Notes: a model not told the origin generated them from the sequence alone. DNA of 64,000 nucleotides from Chaetoderma sp. LZ-2023a (GCA_034401795.1 CM067371.1:75412833-75476832), one strand, 5' to 3'. Numbered from the stretch's first letter, positions 19,847 through 31,905 are shown. A program made the numbers and translations.

Positions 19847-21287
19847 CAAGAGGCCCAATGGGCCTGTATCGCTCACCTGGAACATTGGCATTTCAACTAA
19901 TCTTACTTAAGTTTTACATCCATCAGTGTCACTTCCAATGACTTTCAGTCAAATGATTTAGTTTTCGAGATATTGACAACAATCTCTGGACTGTTTTTTT
20001 TGCATTAATGATTTTGAACAATGTTTAAGTGAAAATAGATGATATCAGTGCTAACAACAGCTGGTTTCTTAACTGTCTCACTGCTGCAAGCCAGTGCAGC
20101 CAATAATTTCAATTTTCAAAAGCTCTTGACTTGTTGAATATTTTGAAAACATTTCGACTGAAAGTTGTTGGTGGCTTAGCCACCAACAACTTTCAGTCCA
20201 ATTGTTTTCAAAATATTTATCAGGTTCAGAGATATAACCTTTGGAATATGTCGTCTGCAAAAACCCAGTCAGACGGTTACTAGAGGTTTAAATACAATTT
20301 GAAGAAAATGGTCTCTAAAGGCAGGTAGGTGGTCTTTATAGCAGGTTATTCCCCACCACCACACAATCCATTTAACACATGCACATCTGGCTGAATCACC
20401 GAGTTAGCAGCAGGGGTAGGGTGAGCTGGAGTTGATTTAGAAAATAATTTGACTGAAAGTCATTGCCTTAGGCAGCAACAACTTTCATTGCTGCCTAAGG
20501 CAGCAACACCTTTCAATCAAATACATTTGTGCTCTGGCATTTGATTTCCTATCAGTTTCATTTTCACAACACAGATATTAGATGCCCTCATTAACATTGT
20601 GACTAAGTTTGGTGTCAATCCGTCAAGAAATAACAAAATGAGCCACCATTGTTGGTGTCGGATAAACAGATGGATGGATGGACATACAGAAGACGGATGG
20701 GGTTATCGCTATACGACAGCTGACTGACAAGTAAGCGGAGTTAAGAAAACCAATTTCGGCTTCAAAATCCATCAAATAAAAAAATTGAATATGGCAGCCA
20801 AGCACGCTAAAATTTGATTGGTCCACGGCGGCCATGTTTTTTACCTATCAACTTCCCATGAACAAACTTTAATGGCCCTTAGTCCATAATCACATCCCCA
20901 AAATTTCAGCCCATTCCGTAAAGCGGTTCTGCAGAATAAGTCGTTTTCACGAAAACTAGGTCATCCAAGATGGCCGCTGAACAAACTTGGTTCAGCTCTT
21001 GCCCTATATGATATTTCGTGAGTTTTGAATCAATCCACCAAGCGGTTTCGGAGAAGATTTTTAAAGCCATTTCCTAAAATCGGCCAAAATCCAAGATGAC
21101 CACCGGCCAAATCGGCTTTGTTTGAACAAACTTGGATCCCTATGCCCTAAGGATACTTCCTGCCAAATATAATTGAAATGGGCCCAGTGGTTGTTGAGAA
21201 GTCGTTTAAAGGAAAAAGTTGACGGACGGACAGACGGACGGTCGCCATGGCATAAGCTCACTTGGCCATTCTGGCAAGGTGAGCTAA
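19847..21287 (+). mobile_element. Helitron-like non-autonomous element (H1)
   Basis: The element starts CAAGAGGCCCAATGGGCC and ends in an imperfect hairpin (CTCACTTGGCC ... GGCAAGGTGAG) followed at once by CTAA. Against the uninterrupted sequence in R1 (TTTAATA|TAAACTA on the complementary strand), the insertion falls exactly between A and T with no target duplication. Terminal hairpin, CTRR end and A/T target are Helitron hallmarks; the 5' end lacks the canonical TC, so Helitron-like is inference. Inside are AAGATGGCCGC-type segments and two hairpins (20131-20222 and about 20440-20525). No Rep/helicase is encoded. Confidence 0.6.
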
Positions 21288-21469
21288 TAAACTAGTGCCT
21301 CAAGCGGGCCAATAAATCGGTTTTGCGAGAGGAAAATGCCTCGTGCGGGCCTCCACCACAGGAAAATTCCTACCACGCCAAAGGGGAGGAGGAGATCGGT
21401 TAATACAATTCTCCCAGTTTTAGAGCAAGGCTAAAAGTGCTGAATTATATATGTGTTGTTATTTATATA

Positions 21470-23128
21470 TACACCTGTGCAAAAGTTAAGCACCAGCAAA
21501 AACAATAGAATGTAGAAACATGATGGTACAACTAGGCTGCCATACTTTTTGTCCCCGCGTTAGCTGACATAATTCCAAGTACGAAATGCACATGCATGCA
21601 TGACTTCACGCCGCTTGATGTCCGTGCGTGGCGGGAAACAGCACACGTGTTCAGTTATGTAAAAGTCCAGTTTGAGGTGTAGAACATTACATACAGATTT
21701 AGGCGACAAGATTAGGAATTTTGTGTTCATGACCGTGGTTTATTTGTACAGAGAGAATTAGCTCTTGATTGTGAACCGCTATGGCAAGACGAAGGTTAAG
21801 TGATCGTGTGAAATGGCAAATCATAGGCATGCATACCACTGGTATGTCATGCAGAGAGATTGGCAGACAGCTGAACATTAACCATACTGTAATCAGTCGT
21901 TTGATTGCAAAACATGGGCAAACTAACGAGGTGAAGGACAGGCCTAGATCTGGAAGACCGAAGAAGACTACTGCCCGTGATGATCGAGCCCTAGTACGCC
22001 TTGTTAGGAGATCTCCATTCACCAACAGCAGAGTGCTCAGCCAGCAATGGGAAACGCGCAATAGAGTGTCAATGTCTACCGTCAAAAGGAGACTGTATGC
22101 TGCTGGCATGAAAGCTAGGAGACCTGTCAGACGTCCTCTCCTCACTGCACACCACAAAGAGGAGCGTCTGAGGTGGTGCAACGAAAGAAGACACTGGAAC
22201 ATGAGATCCTGGAGACGGGTACACTGGTCCGATGAAAGTCGGTTCCTGCTTCATGCCACAGATGGTCGAACTCGTGTATGGAGGTCCAGACGCACGGCGT
22301 ACGACCAACGTAACATCATGGAAGAAGTTCCATTTGGTGGAGGTTCCGTTATGATATGGGGGTGCATCTCATTTGATTGTAAGCTGGATCTGTTGACTGT
22401 ACCTGGAACACTAAATGGACAAAGATATCAAGATTCCATACTGGATAGAGTTGTGGTCCCTCATTTTGTAAATCATGCACCTGGAACCCACCCTATATTC
22501 ATGGATGACAACGCCCGACCACATCGTGCTAGAGCTGTGCATGAATACCTCCGCCAGAATGCCATCGAAACCCTACCATGGCCAGCAAGGAGCCCTGACA
22601 TGAACCCTATTGAGCATATCTGGGACATTCTGGGAAACATGGTGAGAAGGAGGGATCCTCCTGTGCAGAACCTACAGGAATTAAGACGCACTCCATCTTG
22701 AATGGCAACGAATACCACAATGGCGTATCAGTCGGTTGGTGACCAGCATGAGACGTCGTGTCCAGGCCGTCATCCAGGCACAAGGTGGATATACCCGGTA
22801 TTAATAATGACAGTCTCAAACTCGTGCACAGATGTTAAACTTCGTTTTCAGACACCATTAATGACAATCTAGCCACGTGTGTCAACTGTAGGGCAATAGT
22901 TGTCAGTTGTGTCAACGTAACCATATTCAGGCCTCGTTTTCAAGTTCAAACAAAAACATACAGTGTTTCCCCACCATCATAATCAGCATTCCTCTAGTTG
23001 CATTATTACCTCTTGCACTAAGATGGATGGGTACATAAATGTTTATGCTATTGCTTTCTTCATAGCACATGAATATACCCTCGCATGTGCGTAAAAATAG
23101 GGTGGTGCTTAACTTTTGCACAGGTGTA
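21470..23128 (+). mobile_element. Tc1-family DNA transposon
   Basis: Inverted terminal repeats of about 26 bp, CACCTGTGCAAAAGTTAAGC and onward, start at 21472 and end in reverse complement at 23126, and TA flanks both ends, the Tc1/mariner target. The 1655-bp element contains one transposase frame. It is inserted in X/Y copy F2, in a TATATA tract equivalent to the palindrome centre in copy F1. Confidence 0.93.
21781..22701 (+). CDS. Tc1-type DD34E transposase, C-terminus frameshifted
   Basis: The 306-codon frame encodes a cut-and-paste transposase. Residues 1-50 form a paired-like helix-turn-helix (MARRRLSDRVKWQIIGMH...GMSCREIGRQ), with the GRPR-like hook RSGRPKK at 56-62 and a second HTH with VSMSTVKRRLYAAGMKARRP near 96-115. 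The catalytic triad is D151 (HWSDESRF), D243 (MDDNARPH) and E278 (SPDMNPIEHIWD), giving the DD34E spacing of Tc1. The frame ends LQELRRTPS; the next phase continues with family-like C-terminal sequence to a stop near 22803, so a one-base indel near 22685 truncates about 40 residues. The catalytic core is intact. Confidence 0.93.
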   Translation: MARRRLSDRVKWQIIGMHTTGMSCREIGRQLNINHTVISRLIAKHGQTNEVKDRPRSGRPKKTTARDDRALVRLVRRSPFTNSRVLSQQWETRNRVSMSTVKRRLYAAGMKARRPVRRPLLTAHHKEERLRWCNERRHWNMRSWRRVHWSDESRFLLHATDGRTRVWRSRRTAYDQRNIMEEVPFGGGSVMIWGCISFDCKLDLLTVPGTLNGQRYQDSILDRVVVPHFVNHAPGTHPIFMDDNARPHRARAVHEYLRQNAIETLPWPARSPDMNPIEHIWDILGNMVRRRDPPVQNLQELRRTPS

Positions 23129-23640
23129 TATAAGGATGTACGTTGGTATACGTAGGCATGGTGCGCAGATTTCAACAGAAGTCGGCGCAGTCATCTCTAT
23201 ACTAGTTGCTTGTTTAGTCGGCGGTCCTTCTCATGGATCTAGACTAACAGTTAGTTGTTAAGTCCAGACACAGAGTGCATATGCCTACTTAACATTAACA
23301 AAGTTTTGCCTTCCTGGCATATGTGATTGAGACCCATCCCCGGTCTGACTCATTGAATAACTACCTCAGGCCGACGGCACATACATGTTGTCCGGGCGAC
23401 GGGTCTGAAGCCGAAAAGCGATTCCTAACCACATGTCAGCACAACCACAAATAACAAGACAACAACACAGAAGCATTGAATAAGCACCGTATCTAGCTAC
23501 GGCGGGGCTGAAGAAGCTGATGGCTTCCTGGAAGTTATGGAGGGCCCACTCGCCCCTCCCCAGTCACCGTGGAGTTAGTCTTCTATCAGCATCTTTCGCC
23601 GTCGCTGATGTGTCGAGAACGAGGTTGTAACATTAATTAC

Positions 23641-24800
23641 ACTGACCAATTGATGGGTCTCACTATATCTCCAGAACACACACTGTACCCAATAAGTATA
23701 GATGCTATTGTAACCAACATTGTTTGGGTTAGTCGCTAGGGTGTCGAGGTAAAGCGAAATAACTATGGGGCAAATACAGAATGGCCCACCCAAAATTATT
23801 GACACAAAGAGCAGTTAGTATGTAACATTAAAGAGATGCGAGCAAGGCTTTCAACATAGGAAAGCACAAGACCCTAATTCTGATCTACAAGCAAGGTGTA
23901 AGTGGAAATCAGTCGATCATTAAATTTATCATACATTATTATGAAGGCTAGCTATTTCAAACTATTTGTTACTCCACTTTAATGAACTGGAAATGTAGAC
24001 ACGATTTTAGACTTAGATTACAATCACCATATTAATTTAATCTATTGTCTGATTTACCTGATTAAACGAATGAGTTCTAAAACCAGTTTACATAGTTCAA
24101 AACCTATGTGTATAGAAGACTTTCAAACTCATTAGTCATATTTGTTGGAACTTTAATTCACCTGATCACTTTAGGAGACAGTCAAACCCGATTTGTATTC
24201 TTGATGGCTTTTAAATTATGGACAGTCTTCTAAAGTGATCTGGTTTGACTTTGTTGTGGAGTAATCAACATAGAGGTAAAGTGTATTTTTCAAGGACAAT
24301 TTCTCAAATAGGGAACTAGTGGATATTACACAATACATTCATATTTATGCTGCAATTGCCCAAGATATTCCATTCATGGGATGTGTTGAAATGAATTTAC
24401 AGAATTTTGGCTGTACTTTTAAAGATATTTTATATTGGTAGTTTAAGATCTAGTTGTGAATAAGGTAGGCAAAAGAAGAATGTTCCACTTGTGATTGCTT
24501 CTGAGGTTTCGTGAGAGTAAACAAGTCTGCAAACCAATTTTTAAATTTAGAACCACAGGGAGATATTCTTGCTTTGTATTAGATGGTTCACGTTTTTCAT
24601 TACAAGTGTAATGAAGTCGATAACTTCAAAATGAGTTTGAATAACTGGAATAATATCTGTGTTATTTTCTACACATCAATAATGGTGGCAGAATGTTCAA
24701 TGAAAACCGTTATTATCTGAAAATTACTTGTGTGTAGTCGAAGTAGGAAAGTCAAATCAAGTAGTACCTGATGGCATATGCATTAGGCATTAGTAACAGT
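23641..24800. other. AT-rich stretch, no gene recognised
   Basis: No frame resembles a known protein. A small imperfect inverted repeat (TGATCACTTTAGGAGAC ... GTCTTCTAAAGTGATC) lies at about 24163-24240. Confidence 0.5.
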
Positions 24801-25099
24801 TGGTGTGCTAGTTCACATACCAGATCAGTTTGCAAACATTTCTGATACCCATATGTATTCACAACTGCAAAGACTAGGAGTTCTCACTCCAGCAGAGACA
24901 GAACCTCTAGTAAACATTGTATTAGTACGCATAAACAAAACTGAAATAAGAAATAGAAGTGATAATAGTAAGTTTCAGTATAATAGCCAGTTACTTTACA
25001 GAATGGATATTAATGCTAACCTTGATTTAGAGTAAATGGACTAGCTTCAAATTTTGATAATGTAACATAAACATTGTTCTAATAAGTCATGGTATATAT

Positions 25100-26260
25100 C
25101 AGATTCTGCGGTGAGGTTCAACACAGAGTTCTCACCACTGATGACCGGCGAATCAAGACTGCTCATCGGATTCCATCACATCGGTGGTCTAAAGAGTGTG
25201 ATTATCTTCCAAAAGCATTGGATACAAGAAAGTGCAAGTTGGATATACATAACCTGTAGTGTTAGCCCTGATCAAGAATTGCCACGTCAGACTGTGTTGT
25301 GATTATAAAGCTTTGAATTCTAAGACAAGGAAGTATACTTATCCTTTGGCATGGATTGAAGCTTTTGACGCATTGACCAGTGAAAGGATGTTTTGCAGTT
25401 GGTATTTAACACATGGATTGATTAGCTTCCAGGAGCTCAATATGATCTTGAGAAGACTGTCTTTCCTGCTAGGACAAGTGGATTATATGAGTATAATGCC
25501 ATTTGGCTTGACAGGAGCTCTGGCAACATAAATGAGACTTATGGACAGGATATTTACTGATAAAAATCTTCAGAATATTCTAATATATTTTGATGATATC
25601 CATGCCAGTGTCTTGATATGGTTTTGTCACAACGATTGCACTTTAACGGAAAGTGAAACCATAAAAGTGTAATCATTTTAAGAACTGGTTACAGTATCTA
25701 GGCCCAGTGATATCTGCAGATGGTGTTAAGCTAGATGAAGAAAAATATACTTCCTGTGAGGGATCGACCAAAACAAAACACTGACAGTGGATTTTTAGGT
25801 CTGGGGAGTTACTATAGACATTTTGGTTTTTTAATTGCTGATACAGGAAAGAACATAAAACCTTTAGACTATTAAAATGTAGGATAGCACCTGTGATGAA
25901 GCTTTCAAGCAATTAGAGTCCATGGGCTAGCTCATACAGATTTTAAACTTACCGTGTAGGTTACAAGTTGATGGATGGCCATTTGGGATTAGGTGCTGTA
26001 TTATCCCATGGACAAGAATGGGGCCATGTTGTGTTAACATATGCTAGTAGATCAATGTGTAAACCGAAGTTAACTTGAGTGATTATTCTAGTACGAGACT
26101 TGAATTACTAATATTAAAATGGGAATTAACTGAGAAGCTTCGTGATCATTTGCTGGGACAGATGATGTTGTATTTACTGACAATAATCCCTTGAGTTACC
26201 TTTCACCAGCAACAATAGCATTTGAAAATGATAAATATGAATTTTTTTGCAGGGAATACA
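25100..26260 (+). pseudogene. Highly decayed Ty3/gypsy RT-RNase H
   Basis: Landmarks of Pol follow in order on the plus strand across many frames. RLCCDYKALNSKTRK and YPLAWIEAFDAL (25.29-25.38 kb) match the RT DYR-x-LN block, MPFGLTGALAT (25.50-25.53 kb) the MPFGL-x-NAPAT block, and YFDDI (25.58 kb) the YxDD catalytic region with its Tyr retained. Sequence like YLG-x-VISADGV (25.70 kb) precedes the thumb, and LQVDG...LGAVLS (25.97-26.02 kb), TYASRS (26.04 kb) and FTDNNPLSYL (26.17-26.20 kb) mark RNase H. Stops and frameshifts occur every 50-150 bases. An open frame at 24805-25035 could be its upstream part, but I recognise no domain there. Confidence 0.75.
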
Positions 26261-26269
26261 AACTTTTAT

Positions 26270-27648
26270 ACGAGTACTTAGGTTAAAATGAACAAATTTG
26301 CATCCAGATAAAAAAAATCTACGATTGCCACTAAAATCATTGATCAAACTGATCCAAATTTCTAACCCTATATATCACCCTTTTCAATATCAAAATCTAT
26401 CTATCAACTAAGGTAATTATTCACATATCCACTTCCCTTGAACAAGCTTGAATGACACTTAGTCATTAATTCTATTTATCAATTTTATTCCAAATCTGTT
26501 TACCGGTTACACACTAAGTAATTTTTGTGATCATCCAAGATACCCACCATGAAAACTGACCAATCAGATTTATCTTGAGCAAACCGGGTTCAGAAATTTT
26601 CTTGTTTTATGACAATTGGTCAAGCGATTGTTTATAGGAGTTTCTAAAAATAATGCAAAATCTGAAATGGCCGCCAATTCAATTGATCTATTAGGTTCGC
26701 TTGAACAACTACATCTATAAATCTGATTTAAAATTATCAGTTTGTAAGAAACATACACTACAGCATCACCGTCTTAACTGGCATATTTCATCAACTAACA
26801 AAATCTCAATTGTGATTGTTTTATGGCTGCCATGTTTTTCTCATGTATCAATGTCAATTGAACAAACCTGAAAGGCCCTCAACACTGATCATATTTGCCA
26901 TGCTTTGGCTCAATCCCCTCAGTAGTCGCCTTTGTGGAAACTAGGTCAGCCAAGATGGCTGTGAAACAAATTGATGAATCAGGATCTTATTAACAAACTC
27001 TGTTCAGCTTTTTCCCTAGATGAACTTTCTTGAGATTCAAATCAATGGACCTTTCCTGTTTATACATCAATCATATGACATCATAATTAACTATGTGACG
27101 CGCAGGATGACATCATAATAAATGACATAGATAAGCATCATGAACGCTTAATTGACGACCGACTAAGCATTGTTGTATGAATTGTATATCTTTAATAAAG
27201 ATTGTGTTGAATATTTTGAAACTAATTTGACTGTGCTGCCATAGACAGCAACACCACCAGGTAAAATTAGTTTCAAAATATTCAACAGCTTACCTGTATA
27301 GTTTTATGGAAATTGATAGTCAGGCAGTTCACAGATCGATCGATCAAAATGGTGAAATGTGGGTGGAGGATAGCTAGAGAAGTCGGACGTAGCTAAAACT
27401 GGATTCCTCCACTGGTCAAGCAGTTTCACAAATTTAAATGCGTTTCTAAAATAGTGCAAAATCCAAGAGGGCCACCAAGCAAATCGATTAATCAGCTCCA
27501 TTTGAACAATTTTGGATCTCTCTCCTTTAAGGATGTAATTGAAATTGGTCAAGTCATTTATGAGTTGTTCAAAGGAAAAGGTTGATGATGCCAGACGATA
27601 GATGGTCACCATGGCCTAAGCGTAATTGACCTTTACAGCCAGGTGAGA
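26270..27648 (+). repeat. Decayed Helitron-like repeat (H5) with foldback segment
   Basis: Phrases typical of the CAAGAGGCC...GGTGAGCTAA family recur (ATGGCCGCCAATTC, GAAATTGGTCAAGTCATT) and the segment ends CCAGGTGAGATAA, a one-base-altered version of the family 3' end. A foldback hairpin lies at 27206-27310, and a TGACATCATAATNAACTA stretch at 27070-27120 recurs at about 50130-50180 and reversed at about 31990-32050. The left end is not defined. Confidence 0.5.
27206..27310. repeat. Foldback hairpin repeat
   Basis: Arms GAATATTTTGAAACTAATTT and its complement surround a smaller internal hairpin (CTGCCATAGACAGCAAC). The right flank continues CAGCTTACCTGTATAG, which is the complement of the left flank seen in sister copies (31.81 kb, 34.31 kb). 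Confidence 0.7.
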
Positions 27649-27649
27649 T

Positions 27650-28160
27650 AACAATTTTACAACATGGCGTTCCTGCCTAAGTGGGGGACCAAGAACAGTC
27701 TGGACATTCATTACAAATATGGGGATTATAATCCTGGTGATAGTGCATCAAGCACACAAATAAGTCAATGATTGTGTAATCGGAAAAATTAGATGATTTG
27801 TCAAAATATATTTATAACGTGATCAAATTTACACATGTCAAATAACTTCTATTTACATGTAGATACATTGTTCATTTCTCAAATCGACAAACATGCAAAA
27901 AAATTACTTAAGAATATATCAATTATTTAATGGTCTAGTCAGCCTAAACATCCCCTGTAATGATTGTGTGGAATATCCACTTGCAGGACAAGAGAAGACA
28001 ATCTTCCATTAAAGGGCTAATAAAATGAGTGATAACTGTCGGCCGCTGCCATGTCATTCCTGTTAAGTATTCTTGAATCATGTGACAGCAAGGAATACTG
28101 ATTGAGGAGATAAGTTCTAGAAAAATATTGAAATCATCTCGACTGCAAGATTTTGCCGCA
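27650..28160. other. No recognised feature
   Basis: AT-rich sequence without a convincing frame. The end (28165-28210) is half of a foldback hairpin of the family above. Confidence 0.4.
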
Positions 28161-28261
28161 TTGGACATCAACATCTTCCCGTCAAATTAGTTTCAAAATA
28201 TTCAATGAAATAATATATTTCTTAAATACATGTAGAATGTGTCCTCTGTTCGATAGTTTTT

Positions 28262-29503
28262 CCACTGCTGCCGGATCATAGGATCATTTAGGCCAAGTTT
28301 CGTTGAAATTGCTTAAAGTAGTAAGGAGAAGCAATTTGACAATTGCCGGTAAATTTGTAATAAAATGTAAGATTTTTACCAAAAAAATGTGATGAATTAA
28401 AATTCTGAATGTCAGTGCTAGAACCTATGATCATAGATACTTTTGGCCATATGTGCTTGAAATCAGTTAAGTTGATAGGAAGAAGCAATTTGACAATTTC
28501 CGATAAATTTGCCATAAAATCTAAGATTTTCACCAAAAAAATAGCTCAATCAAAATTTCCGAATAGAAGTTCTGGAGCGTACCGCCATAGACTCCATCTA
28601 ACCAAATTTGGTTGAAATATATTAAGCAGCTATGGAGGAGTAGCATTTTGACCATTTCCGGTGAATTTTTCATAAAATCAAAGAATTTCACCCAAAAAAT
28701 TGATGAAGCAAAATTCTGAATGGAAGTTCTAGAGCCTATTGCTATAGGATCCTTTCAGCAACAGTTCGTTGAAATTGCTCAGCACGGTAAGGAGAAGAAG
28801 CAATTTGACAAATTCCGGTACATTTTTCATAAAACCCAAGATTTTCACCCCAAAAATTGATGAATAAAAAATTCTGAATGGAAGTTCTGGAGCTCATTAC
28901 CACAGAATCCTTTCAGCCAAATTTGGTTGAAATCGCTCAGTACGGTAAGTAGAAGCAATTTGACAATTTCCGGTACATTTTTCATAAAATCTAAGATTTT
29001 CACCAAACAAATTGATGAATCAAAATTCTGAATAAAACTTCTGGAGCCGACGACGACGGGAACCTTTCAGGACAATTTAATTGAAATCGCTCAGAATGGT
29101 AAGAAGCAATTTGACAATTTCCAGTACAATTTGCATAAAATCTCAGATTTTCACCTAAAAAATTGATGAATCAAAATTCCGAATGGAAGTTTGGAGCCTA
29201 TGACCATAGGGTCCTTTCAGCCAAATTTGGTTGAAATCGCCCAGAATGGTAAGGAGAAGAAGCATTTTGACAATTTTCGGTAAATTTAAAATAAAATCTA
29301 AGATTTTGGCCCCAAAAATTGAGGAATCAAAATTCTGAAAAGATTTTCTAGAGCCTACGACTATAGGATCCTTTCAGTCAAATTTGGTTGAAATCGGCCA
29401 AGTGGTTAATGAGGAGTAGTGTTTTAAAGCAAAAGTTGACAGACGACGGACGAACAGACGCCATGTCATAAACTCACTTGGCCCTTCGAGCCAGGTGAGC
29501 TAA
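28262..29503 (+). repeat. Helitron-like element (H3) with seven ~155-bp tandem units
   Basis: A unit containing AAAATCTAAGATTTTCACC, AATTCTGAATGGAAGTTC and TTTGGTTGAAATCGC repeats at about 28361, 28515, 28674, 28833, 28986, 29137 and 29293, a period of 151-159 bp. The array ends in the family 3' tail (GTTGACAGACGACGGACG, then the CTCACTTGGC...GCCAGGTGAG hairpin) and CTAA at 29500-29503. Confidence 0.7.
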
Positions 29504-29854
29504 TAATCTGTTGGATATGTTGAAACATATTTGACTGGGTGATATGTCTTATGGCGATAGCAGTTTTGTCATAAAGTCTTTAAATATTAAGCTGCTAATT
29601 TGTATGTATGATTGCCTTGAAATATAGTAATTACAAGATACAAGTTTAATTCTCAATGACTTATGAGAAACTCTGATTTTCAATGATTACCAATTTTGCT
29701 TCTACATTCTCAAATTCCCTGACTTTGCAGGATTTGCATGACCAGTATAAGCCCTGCATGTATTACCTTCCTGCATGAACAATGATGAATGTGATCTTTA
29801 TAGGTTATAAAATATGCAAACCATAATAACAAGATACCAGCAAAACAGCTAATC

Positions 29855-30089
29855 TTAACCCTTTAACACTTGAATTTTTCAAGAAAATTAGAATTTTCTC
29901 ATAGACAATGTCCATTTGCAGACCAAGAGATTATTTTTGAAAATTTATCACTGGAATGACTGGCTCGGTTATTGAGCCAAACATTCCAGTGAAAAATTTC
30001 AAAAATGGTCTTCTTTTGGTCAACAAATGGACATTTCCTAAGACTACTGGAGAGGCCGTTTTTGGCTGATATGAGTGTTAAAGGGTTAA
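29855..30089. mobile_element. piggyBac-type MITE, complete
   Basis: TTAA target duplications at 29855-29858 and 30086-30089 flank a 227-bp element with ends CCCTTTAACACT and AGTGTTAAAGGG. Inside, almost the whole length folds back: AATGTCCATTTGCAGACCAA and GAATGACTGGCTCGG are matched in inverse. TTAA targets and CCC...GGG termini are piggyBac hallmarks; no transposase is encoded. Confidence 0.85.
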
Positions 30090-31440
30090 GCTCAAAACAA
30101 AATAGCTAAAACATAAATGTAAATCTTTTATACAATAACATGATAAATAATTATAACCAAGGGTAGATCTATAGTATGTTAGATTCGAATCACAGTAGCA
30201 AACAAAATATGGATTTCCAAAGCGAAGCATGATTTTAACCAGATCCACATCATTGCCCTGAGGGAGATAATCTGTGGTCACAGAAAACTATCTATATACT
30301 ACAGGAAAGTCTTTCTATCTTTCACGAGCATAATTGATTGACATAACTACATTCCTAGACACATGCAAAAGGGCAATAACTCTTGGTATATAGTATTAAA
30401 AATAACTAGATAACGCTTAGAAAAATTAGATTTCTGAAAAACTTTCACGTTAGATGATTAACGTTTTAAAATGATTCTTTCAATCCATCCAACAATCAGT
30501 GTCTTCAACGGTCTTTATAAAGTTTCATGTGCATGTCAAGACAATTTTTTGAAAATATCCTATTAGAATGATTTGGTCGTTAAATGAGCAGGCGACGCTA
30601 GAGGTAAATTATATTTCTTGCCCACTCCAGACCATTATACGATTAAAGAGCTGTACATGCATATTAGTCCCAACATATAATTTTAAACCGTCGACCCATA
30701 AAGAAAAGATGCTATTGCATTCGAGTCTGTCTGTATGATTGGTACTGTATCTAAAAAATAACAGATCTTAACTGACTCAAATTTTCATATAACAAGGACT
30801 GTTACTATCAAAGAGGATTTCCAGACTAGCTTTCACAAAGACTAAAAAGCCAAGATCTGGATCGGATCATATTCCAGATCTACTGAAATCTCAAACTACT
30901 GACAATCTGATTGGGCTCAAATGTTGATACAAGAAAGGTTGTGATGGTACACTATGATTCCAGAACTTTGGTCGAGAAAATCAGAAAGATCCAGAAAATG
31001 TAAAAAAAAATCCAACAACTTTTGAAAGTCTGAGAAAAAACAGGCTGTTCTGATAACAGGTTAATAATAAATCACAGGAGTTATGTCCCCAGTTATGTGC
31101 TTAGGAAAGAGTTATGAGTGAAAAATAAATTTTCATTTTCGACAACATAATAAATTAACAAAGAAGAATGCCAGTATTTCTCCTACTAGTGCATGTAGTC
31201 AGTAGAGTTTTAAAGGCAAGACAAACAATATATATTACACAGATTGGGACTATGCAGAACAAGCTTTGACACATCATCTCCATTAAATTTCCAAGTACAA
31301 CAGTAGTCGTCATTAGAGCACAGACAATGTGACTATTATCTGAATTATTTAGCAACAAAGTTCACAAGTATCAAGTTTGCATCTTAAACTTAATCAAGGT
31401 AGACAATCAATATGGACACACTGCTTAACCACATAATGGC
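30090..31440. other. No recognised gene
   Basis: AT-rich sequence with only short frames and no known motif. Confidence 0.4.
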
Positions 31441-31457
31441 CAAGACAGCCTATGCAG

Positions 31458-31600
31458 AATGTCCATTTGTAGGCCAAGAGAATATACTATTTTTGAAGTT
31501 TTATTGCTGGAATTCCTGGCTCGATCACATGCCAGTGAGTTCGATGATAAAGTTGCAAAAATAGTCGCCTCTTGGCTTGATAATGGACATTTAAAAAGCA
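31458..31600. mobile_element. piggyBac-type MITE, decayed core
   Basis: The core inverted repeat (AATGTCCATTTGTAGGCCAA ... TAATGGACATT) is present; the TTAACCC ends are not. Confidence 0.6.
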
Positions 31601-31801
31601 AGACTCTAAATTTGCTGGACCAGTCTAGATCTTGATCTTAAATGCTTACCCAAGGTGAAATGGCAATACACAGCTATGTTTGGTGGAACATTCAATCGGA
31701 TATTCTGCAAATCAATGAAGGAATCCAATTTTAGTTATGCTCTGCCAATCTTTAGCTAAGCTCCAGCCACACTTCTCCCATCTTGGGATACATCAATCCC
31801 T

Positions 31802-31905
31802 GAACTCCCTATCATTTCCACAAAACTATACAGGTAAGCTGTTGAATATTTTGAAATTAATTTGACTGAACTCCCAGGCAAATTAGTTTCAAAATATTCA
31901 ACAGC
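31802..31905. repeat. Foldback hairpin repeat
   Basis: ACTATACAGGTAAGCTGTTG and TATTTTGAAATTAATTTGAC form the left arm; GTCAAATTAGTTTCAAAATATTC-like sequence forms the right arm. This copy shows the uninterrupted left flank equivalent to the DIRS insertion site at 41.75/49.90 kb. Confidence 0.7.

Larger units (their letters stand above)
19600..23640 (+). repeat. X/Y repeat family, forward copy (F2), interrupted twice
   Basis: Forward X/Y sequence runs 19.60-19.846 kb, 21.288-21.469 kb and 23.129-23.64 kb, collinear with the first half of F1 (13.97-14.95 kb). It is split by a Helitron-like insertion (19847-21287) and a Tc1 element (21472-23126). Comparison with F1 and R1 gives the uninterrupted sequence at both insertion points. 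Similarity stops near 23.64 kb, so the second half is missing. Confidence 0.7.
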
